DNA of 20,360 bases from an uncultured Legionella sp. Lineage in GTDB: Bacteria; Pseudomonadota; Gammaproteobacteria; Legionellales; Legionellaceae. Where the stretch lies: positions 1 to 20,360 of the forward strand of contig CAISKC010000355.1 in NCBI GenBank assembly GCA_903885895.1, in the 5' to 3' direction. The notes beneath the pieces are model-generated. The model was not told where the DNA came from and did no database searches. It saw nothing but the letters and a program-made list of their open reading frames with translations. This document shows positions 15,114 to 20,360 of the stretch, one piece after another (positions within the stretch are counted from its first letter, which is position 1; every line of letters begins with the position of its first letter). The translations under genes and the position numbers were made by a program.

Positions 15114-16202
15114 CTAATACCAGGTTTGTATCGCTGCTTCGACTTCAAGTGCTATGACTTGATGTGCCATATCCGTAGGGTGAACGTCGTCCGCAAAAAT
15201 ATAGCCTAAAGGGGTTCCGGGTGGACAGTATAGTGCGGAATCAACGCCACATGCTGGGGTTGTGTAATTCGTAAAATAAAACACATTTCCGCTGACTTCA
15301 TAAGGCTGCCCATTTTTTGCAGCGATAATCATGTTATCTAAGATTTCGTAACTATTAATGTAGAGTATCTTCGTGTGATATTGTTTAATGATGGCGCCTA
15401 ATTTTTGATTCAAAAGCGAATCAAAGATGAAACTTAAATTTTGCAAATCAGATTGGATGTTAGGGATACTTGCTGCAAGTGCACTGCCAAAAGGTGATGT
15501 ACCTATGTCGGGCAACGCCATAACTACAATTCTGTTCGCCCCTCTTGCACTCAGTCGATCGACTTCATTGACAATATTTGTTGTGGCTGTGTTAACTGTT
15601 TGCATGAGCGCCAGCTGCGAATAATTCGGCTGATTAAGCGTATATAGAATATCATTAACACCCGACCAAATAAAATATACTGCATTTGGATCGAGTGAGT
15701 TAGAAGATGTTGATAAAAACTGCGTAATTTGCTGAGCTAAACTGGGTGCCCATGAAATGCCAAAACCTGGAATAGCATTCGTTCTACTGCCACCGCAAGC
15801 ATAATCCACCCCGGTTAGAGTGAAGCTGACAGGAACGGGGGATCCATTGCTGGGGGTTGTATTGTTTGTTATCAAGTTTGGGGATGGTGAAGGCGCTGTT
15901 GGTAAAGGGAACCCTTTTATGTCATGGGCTACATATTGAGCCCATGTATACCCTCCATAAGTTGTAAATGTGGGTAACTTTCCCGTTGGATAGGCTGGAT
16001 ATGGAGGAGAAGAAAGATAGGGGTAGAGGTTATTGTAGCCACTATCCGTTAAACTATCACCGAAGAAATAAACTTGGCTGATTTGATTGAAAGAAATGGC
16101 TTGAGTCATACCTGGTGTCATTACACATAGTAACCTGATGAGAAGTAGAACTTTGTTCTTTTTCATTATTTGCTTATTGAGTCTTTTTATTATCCTAAAC
16201 AT
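15114..16202 (-). CDS. secreted GDSL (SGNH) lipase/acyltransferase
   Basis: About 362 residues from the ATG at 16202, chosen because AGAAAGGA ends 5 bases upstream; a TTG at 16229 would overlap fadL. Residues to about 35 are a signal peptide with a long basic n-region, hydrophobic V-L-L-L-I-R-L-L-C-V-M and a T-Q-A end. The GDSL blocks are complete: F-F-G-D-S-L-T-D-S-G with nucleophile Ser50, a Gly block (Y-A-C-G-G-S-R-T-N-A), G-V-N-D (182-185 region) and the Asp338/His341 pair in D-D-V-H-P-T. This resembles secreted lysophospholipase/glycerophospholipid:cholesterol acyltransferase-type enzymes such as Legionella PlaA/PlaC. Cys pairs around Y-A-C and P-A-C-G..Y-C-P-P may form a disulfide. It starts 20 bases after the fadL stop, so the two are probably one operon coupling fatty-acid release and uptake. 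The exact substrate cannot be read from sequence. Confidence 0.9.
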   Translation of the reverse strand: MFRIIKRLNKQIMKKNKVLLLIRLLCVMTPGMTQAISFNQISQVYFFGDSLTDSGYNNLYPYLSSPPYPAYPTGKLPTFTTYGGYTWAQYVAHDIKGFPLPTAPSPSPNLITNNTTPSNGSPVPVSFTLTGVDYACGGSRTNAIPGFGISWAPSLAQQITQFLSTSSNSLDPNAVYFIWSGVNDILYTLNQPNYSQLALMQTVNTATTNIVNEVDRLSARGANRIVVMALPDIGTSPFGSALAASIPNIQSDLQNLSFIFDSLLNQKLGAIIKQYHTKILYINSYEILDNMIIAAKNGQPYEVSGNVFYFTNYTTPACGVDSALYCPPGTPLGYIFADDVHPTDMAHQVIALEVEAAIQTWY

Positions 16203-16222
16203 AAGCATCCTTTCTATGTTAA

Positions 16223-17608
16223 TTAACAATGATAACGTATACCTAATGATAAAATGTTTTTTGATCCATTATAGTGGGCATTAGCCTGATTGGCCTCTAA
16301 GGGGAGTGTGCTGTTAATGCTTTTTCCATATGCTTGATCAATATAGAGGTTTTGATTTTTAATAAAAATGTACCCATATGCTGCATCAATTGACACATGT
16401 GATGTCATCACATAGCTTATACCTAAAGCGGCCCAAATTATATCGGAATCAGGGATAAGTGGATTTGAAAAATGGCTATTTGTTGGGGTTTGATCATATG
16501 CGAGACCCGCACGAAGGATAAGCGATTCATTTTTGTGGTAAGCCGCACCAATAGAACCAAACCATGCATTATTCCAATTCATTGACATCGTGCTGTTAAT
16601 TGCATATGCCTGCGGCATTGAAACACTCAAGCTCTCAAACGAACTCCAAAAATTGAATTGAGCCGTTGCTTTAATTGTCCAATCATTTATATCTTGCTCT
16701 AATCCAGCCGTTAATACAGCGGGGGTTGTGATTGGCATATAAACTGAACTTTGACCATTAAACCAAAACGATTGAGATGGTGCTGGTGTTACGTCACCCG
16801 GCACAGTCATGTATGCGCCTTGTCCTTCGAGTTTATTTGATATTTTTGAACGGTAGCCAATTCCTAATCGAGTTGAATTGTTAGGTTGGTATAATGCCCC
16901 CAAAGTGTATCCGAGTGCCCAATCATCACCCTGAAAATGGGTTGGGCTAGTCGCAGAAATGATTGAATTAATGGGATCCGAGTCGGTGTAAGGACCGTTG
17001 AAATTAGAAAATCTAGCTTGTAAATACTGAACCTGAAGACCTGCTGCAATAGAGATATTTTTATTTGCTTCAAACGCAATATTGGGATTTATGTCAAGTG
17101 AGTTTATTTTGCTTGTAAGTGCTGAGTATCGTAAAACAGAGTCATTGCTATATTGAGTATTGAGATGAAAGGGCTCTGTAATCGATATGCCTGCTACAAC
17201 ATTCGGATTTAATCGAAAACTTAAATACGCATCTGGAACAAGGCTCGCGTTGTTGATATTATTTTGTGAACTCGCGCCACTTACATGCCCTGAAATGATG
17301 CTTGGCGGCACGCCTGGTATATTAACCGTGTGTAGGGCCTGCGCATCAGATACACCAACGCGGGGTAAAATTCCGCTCGCGCCGATATATATTTGATTTT
17401 TTAGCAACGTAGTTAACGTTGCTGGGTTATTAAAAAGAGAGGTCACATCATTTTTAGCTGCAGCGGCACCGGCAATGGCCGCGCCTTGCATGCTTGGGCT
17501 CGTCTCGTTATGCTGAAATCCCGCCCCAAAAGCGGGGATAAATAAAAATAGTTGTGATAAGGCAAGGAGGAGCGCTGATGCTTTATGAGTGGGGCGTGTT
17601 TTTTTCAC
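16223..17608 (-). CDS. OmpP1/FadL/TodX family outer-membrane transporter
   Basis: A 461-residue beta-barrel protein. The signal peptide (M-K-K-T-R-P..A-L-L-L-A-L-S-Q-L-F-L-F-I-P-A-F-G) is followed by A-G-F-Q-H-N-E-T-S-P-S-M-Q-G-A-A-I-A-G-A-A-A-A-K-N-D, the characteristic N-terminal hatch start of FadL proteins, with N-N-P-A-T-L. Repeated amphipathic strands and a final I-L-S-L-G-I-R-Y-H-C complete the barrel; ending in Cys instead of Phe is slightly unusual for an outer-membrane protein. Likely role: uptake of long-chain fatty acids or other hydrophobic molecules. The start is a GTG (17608). A good AAGGAG lies 16 bases upstream, unusually far, while an ATG just after it opens only a three-codon frame (M-K-S-stop). 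The gene precedes the GDSL lipase in the same transcript. Confidence 0.92.
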   Translation of the reverse strand: MKKTRPTHKASALLLALSQLFLFIPAFGAGFQHNETSPSMQGAAIAGAAAAKNDVTSLFNNPATLTTLLKNQIYIGASGILPRVGVSDAQALHTVNIPGVPPSIISGHVSGASSQNNINNASLVPDAYLSFRLNPNVVAGISITEPFHLNTQYSNDSVLRYSALTSKINSLDINPNIAFEANKNISIAAGLQVQYLQARFSNFNGPYTDSDPINSIISATSPTHFQGDDWALGYTLGALYQPNNSTRLGIGYRSKISNKLEGQGAYMTVPGDVTPAPSQSFWFNGQSSVYMPITTPAVLTAGLEQDINDWTIKATAQFNFWSSFESLSVSMPQAYAINSTMSMNWNNAWFGSIGAAYHKNESLILRAGLAYDQTPTNSHFSNPLIPDSDIIWAALGISYVMTSHVSIDAAYGYIFIKNQNLYIDQAYGKSINSTLPLEANQANAHYNGSKNILSLGIRYHC

Positions 17609-17907
17609 AATTAAGATTTCATAACTCCTTGTTGACTAAATTATCAAGTTTTTTTCAAAATTACCCTATTTATGCAACAACGACACGGAAAATGGTTACG
17701 TAGCACGTGCTATCAGTCTAAGAGCAATGAGCTTTCGTTACAATAATAAAACTGATAAATACAGTTAACAGCCTTTAGAGTTTTATGTGCTTGAGAAAGC
17801 AAGCGTTGGTTGGTCCGTTCGGTTTTTGACACAACAGCTGTGCGTAGCACATAAATTCTGTTGATGATGTAGCGCTTCGCGCATTTGTTGGGCCAAGAAG
17901 GCCCAAC
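17609..17907. other. gene-free intergenic region between lnt and fadL
   Basis: About 300 bases with no plausible gene. The right half for fadL (17609-17720) holds its leader, an AAGGAG and a 12-bp palindrome. The left-hand part for lnt (17805-17911) is a multi-hairpin repeat. Both are listed separately. Confidence 0.7.
17701..17712. promoter_or_regulatory. 12-bp perfect palindrome upstream of fadL
   Basis: TAGCACGTGCTA is a perfect 12-bp palindrome about 93 bases before the fadL start codon. Its position and symmetry would suit a dimeric repressor or activator site, but it does not match the FadR consensus I know and no regulator is identified. It could also be a chance or repeat-derived palindrome. 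Confidence 0.3.
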
Positions 17908-17911
17908 CTAC
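17805..17911. repeat. nested multi-hairpin repeat downstream of lnt
   Basis: GTTGGTTGGTCC (17805-17816) pairs with GGCCCAACCTAC (17900-17911) at 10 of 12 positions. Between them lie CAACAG/CTGTTG (17832-17837 with 17858-17863) enclosing TGTGC-GTA-GCACA (17839-17851), and GCGC-TTC-GCGC (17872-17882). A strong alternative hairpin GTTGGGCC-AAGAA-GGCCCAAC (17887-17907) competes for the right arm. The lnt stop codon lies inside the right arm. It resembles widespread bacterial GTAGGTTGGGCC..GGCCCAACAAA-type extragenic repeats. Confidence 0.6.
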
Positions 17912-19461
17912 TTTTTAAGTCTCATTCTTTTCACCAACCCAATTGCGCCAATCAAAGCACAGAAACTTAGGATGGGGGTATCGCCCCATTTTACCCATGG
18001 CGTAGTGCCTTGTGCAGGGTAGATGTTACCTTCTAAGATGCCAGCAGAGAAGGCTGGGAGGGTGTGTTGTAATAGGCCTTGTGGCGTAATGATGGAAGAC
18101 AATCCGTCATTATTGGCGACTATTTGATAGCGGCTCGTTAGGATAGATAGTGCTTGAGCCATTTGTAAATGTTGATACGATGCTAGAGAGTGACCAAACC
18201 AACCGTCATCACTTAATGACACGATCCATTGTGCGCGTGGGAGTTGCTGACGAAGTAGGGAGGGATAAGCTAACTCATAACAGATTAATGATGCGAATGG
18301 GTGATGTCTTACGCTTGCCAGTGGTTGCTTGGGATCGCCGGCTTGCATATCAGACATTACCAGATTCAATTTTCGGAGCAAAGGCGCTAGATAGTAGGGT
18401 ATGTATTCGCCAAACGGTACCAGATGCTGTTTACGATAGGCACCCTTTGCTTGGCCTAACGTTGATAAGGTATTATAAAAATAGATTTTTTCTGGTTTGA
18501 TTTCTTCTGGGATCCCAAAAAGGATCGCTGATTGATTTTTTTTTGCCCGCTGGTGCAGCGAAGTTAAAAAATCTTGTAGATACCCAGCAGGTAAGGGAAT
18601 CGCTGCCTCTGGTAAGATGATGATTTGCTTTTTGCCTAATAAGGGCTGAATGGCTTGTTGGTAGTGATTAATAATTTTCCAGAAAAGCGTTTCATCCCAT
18701 TTATCACGCATAGAGAGATTTGCTTGAATCACACCTACTGATAGGGGGTTTTTCTCCAATTGAGACCAAGAAATATGTTTCAAGCTTTCTGGTGTGAGGA
18801 GGATCAGCACAAAGCCCAATAGCCATGCAATGCGAGCAGAGGTGTTACGCTGGATGGCATGTGTCAAACAACAAGCCGCTAATACCGTTAGAAAGCTGAT
18901 GCCGTAGACACCCGTAATGGGTAGGAGATATTTTAATGGTGTGTCAATTTGACCAAACCCCAACAGTAACCAGGGAAAGCCTGTCATCAAATTAGCGCGT
19001 AAATATTCCGTCAAACACCATAAGCTACTGAATAATAGGATTTGTTTACAATGGTTATGTTTATGCTCACTAGGACAAAGTGCTCGAAATAAAAATCCAC
19101 AGAGGGCGGGAAATAATGCGAGATAGAAAACAAATAAACCCGTGATGAGGTAAGCATAGAGGTTGGCGAGATGACCATAAGCATGAATGCTAATACTGAC
19201 CCAGGAGATCCCAAGTCCAAACAGACCAAGCCCTAGCGCTAGGCCTTGGAGAAACGCTTGTTGTGGACGTGTGTTTTGAATTTGATAATAAAATAATGCG
19301 ATTCCGAGTATAGCTGCCCCGGGAAAATGAAAAGGTGCAAAGCCGAGCGGAAGTAACATGCCTGTCAAAACAAGCCACATCCATGTATATTTTCGGCGAA
19401 CACGCGCTTCATCCCTAGGGGCTTGCGATGACGAAAAAGCACTATATTTCGTCAATAACAT
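17908..19461 (-). CDS. lnt: apolipoprotein N-acyltransferase
   Basis: A 517-residue inner-membrane enzyme that adds the third acyl chain to the N-terminal Cys of lipoproteins. Six to seven hydrophobic segments span residues about 28-225 and one closes the protein (495-510). Between them is the periplasmic nitrilase domain with the catalytic triad E285 (L-P-E-A-A-I-P), K344 (Y-R-K-Q-H-L-V-P-F-G-E-Y-I-P) and C394 (I-C-Y-E-L-A-Y), plus S-D-D-G-W-F-G. Length is normal for the family. The first 25 residues are odd: they are hydrophilic and encoded by REP-like DNA (19404-19434), while homology begins near W-M-W-L-V-L-T-G. The true start may therefore be Met28 at 19380; neither start has a clear Shine-Dalgarno. 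It begins 2 bases after the preceding gene's stop, implying co-transcription. The usual corC/ybeY/phoH neighbours are not seen. Confidence 0.95.
   Translation of the reverse strand: MLLTKYSAFSSSQAPRDEARVRRKYTWMWLVLTGMLLPLGFAPFHFPGAAILGIALFYYQIQNTRPQQAFLQGLALGLGLFGLGISWVSISIHAYGHLANLYAYLITGLFVFYLALFPALCGFLFRALCPSEHKHNHCKQILLFSSLWCLTEYLRANLMTGFPWLLLGFGQIDTPLKYLLPITGVYGISFLTVLAACCLTHAIQRNTSARIAWLLGFVLILLTPESLKHISWSQLEKNPLSVGVIQANLSMRDKWDETLFWKIINHYQQAIQPLLGKKQIIILPEAAIPLPAGYLQDFLTSLHQRAKKNQSAILFGIPEEIKPEKIYFYNTLSTLGQAKGAYRKQHLVPFGEYIPYYLAPLLRKLNLVMSDMQAGDPKQPLASVRHHPFASLICYELAYPSLLRQQLPRAQWIVSLSDDGWFGHSLASYQHLQMAQALSILTSRYQIVANNDGLSSIITPQGLLQHTLPAFSAGILEGNIYPAQGTTPWVKWGDTPILSFCALIGAIGLVKRMRLKK
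19404..19434. repeat. REP-like sequence inside the 5' end of lnt
   Basis: Read on the minus strand, CGTCATCGCAAGCCCCTAGGGATGAAGCGCG contains the CGTCATCGCRAGC..GAAGC layout of common extragenic palindromes, with the 8-bp palindrome CCCTAGGG (19413-19420). It resembles the 5297 repeat but sits in coding sequence, where it specifies S-S-S-Q-A-P-R-D-E-A-R. Confidence 0.5.
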
Positions 19462-19463
19462 AT

Positions 19464-20360
19464 TTAAAATATCTGCATACTAGGTATGAAAGATTCCAAA
19501 GAAAGCATATTGCGTGGTGCAAAATCTTTAAACATAGTAAACCCTAAGCCCGCTACGATGCTAGCCATTCCTGTAGCAAGCAAGATAGCCGCGTTGGGGG
19601 TGCTTAATCCAATCACGCCGCCTAACGATTGCGCCATAGAGGCTAAGCCACTTTGCATGAGAATGAGACCTAAGTTAGGAAGACCTGTCGTCAGCGCTAA
19701 CAAAATTAGGCTCAACAAAAATGTGATGCTGGTTATGAGCATAAAAATACCGGCAATACATAATGCCGCAGACAAATAATCCTCCTCTGGCTCGGTAGAT
19801 GGGTAGCTGTATACGGGGCCTGAGTAGTTAGGTTGGTGAATTAAACGAGTGAGGACGTTTTCTGGTTCATTGCTGCGAAAATCCGTGGCAAGAATGGCGG
19901 CACTCAAATCTTCAAACTGCGCCTGAGGCAAGCGATCTGTTGCTTCGGTTTGTAGCATTAAGAGATTGCTATCATAAGCTTCATTGGTCCAATCAATGCT
20001 GACATCTTTGGTATGTGGCAAATAAGTAGTGTTTGTAATGTGTAATAATATGGTTTGCAGTGTGATAAGATTTGCTCGGTTTGCCTCTCTTCGATGGAGT
20101 TGGGTTGCAAGTTTGCTAATTTTTTGTAACAAAGGAATGCGATTTCTGAAAGGAAGATTTTTGGCTCGAATAATATGGATTAATGCATTGGCTTTGGTTT
20201 GAATAAATTTCCCTAATTCATTGATGGATGCCGGGTTCAATTCTAATGCTAGTTCTTTACGGATATTTTTAATTGTAAGTTCTTCTGATAAAGCAATTTG
20301 CTGCAGCTCGTCATCTGCAGCAGCGTCCACTTGAAGTTGAGATGCATTGGTTAGCGTTTG
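19464..20360 (-). CDS. incomplete protein of unknown function with C-terminal membrane hairpin
   Basis: The reading frame is open to the right edge of the window, so the N-terminus is missing; the in-frame GTG at 20330 is probably internal. About 298 codons are visible. The soluble part (about 190 residues) is alpha-helical, rich in Leu, Ala, Asn and Gln, with Q-L-H-R-R-E-A-N-R-A-N-L and E-P-E-E-D-Y before the membrane region. Then come two to three hydrophobic helices (A-L-C-I-A-G-I-F-M-L-I-T.., a Leu-rich run, and Ala/Gly-rich A-A-I-L-L-A-T-G-M-A-S-I-V-A-G-L-G-F) and a short polar tail. I recognise no family. Helical N-terminus plus late hydrophobic hairpin is a pattern also seen in some intracellular-pathogen effectors, but nothing here proves secretion. 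It directly precedes lnt by 2 bases. Confidence 0.75.
   Translation of the reverse strand, partial: QTLTNASQLQVDAAADDELQQIALSEELTIKNIRKELALELNPASINELGKFIQTKANALIHIIRAKNLPFRNRIPLLQKISKLATQLHRREANRANLITLQTILLHITNTTYLPHTKDVSIDWTNEAYDSNLLMLQTEATDRLPQAQFEDLSAAILATDFRSNEPENVLTRLIHQPNYSGPVYSYPSTEPEEDYLSAALCIAGIFMLITSITFLLSLILLALTTGLPNLGLILMQSGLASMAQSLGGVIGLSTPNAAILLATGMASIVAGLGFTMFKDFAPRNMLSLESFIPSMQIF

Noticed and set aside
17887..17907. GTTGGGCC/GGCCCAAC hairpin as the lnt terminator
   Set aside because: On the minus strand it is followed by AAATGCGCG, not a T tract; it is better explained as part of a repeat.

Overview
AT-rich gammaproteobacterial chromosome segment, most likely from a Legionellales-type organism (Legionella/Coxiella/Aquicella/Berkiella-like). 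This placement is inferred from the dacA-ybeD-lipB cluster, a DedA-PAP2-LssY_C membrane protein, a FadL + secreted GDSL lipase pair, and dispersed palindromic repeats; no rRNA or marker gene in the window confirms it. Almost all genes lie on the minus strand; the exception is one secreted protein at the left edge (158-892, +).

Layout by plus coordinates: (1) 1-950, a plus-strand secreted protein of a conserved uncharacterised family, followed by a good terminator. (2) 1008-5149, a compact minus-strand cluster transcribed dacA -> ybeD -> lipB -> LssY-like membrane protein: cell-wall DD-carboxypeptidase, DUF493 protein, octanoyltransferase and a three-domain membrane protein whose PAP2 catalytic motifs look degenerate. 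(3) 5150-6730, a scar region: REP-like palindromes, a 97-bp cloverleaf-like inverted repeat, a beheaded GGDEF gene and a 5'-truncated IS3-family transposase gene. (4) 6733-14864, the centrepiece: a small non-ribosomal peptide synthetase (NRPS) locus read from 14864 to 8855, followed after 25 bases by a PAS-PAS hybrid histidine kinase. The NRPS is FkbH/HAD-GNAT loading module - carrier protein - condensation - adenylation - carrier protein - thioesterase. The adenylation pocket residues read D-V-Q-F-I-A-H-V-V(-K), a code of the proline type. The line is broken inside the condensation domain by one in-frame TAA and by one extra T in a T9 run; everything else is intact. (5) 15114-17608, fadL followed by a secreted GDSL lipase, probably one operon. 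(6) 17609-17907, an intergenic repeat with several nested hairpins. (7) 17908-20360, lnt (apolipoprotein N-acyltransferase), apparently carrying a REP-derived N-terminal extension, directly behind an incomplete membrane-anchored protein of unknown function that runs off the right edge.

Together the window mixes envelope housekeeping (dacA, lipB, lnt), lipid handling at the host/environment interface (FadL, GDSL lipase) and an accessory module. If its two lesions are tolerated or are sequencing errors, that module would make a very small hydroxyacyl-proline compound and may be tied to its own sensor kinase.
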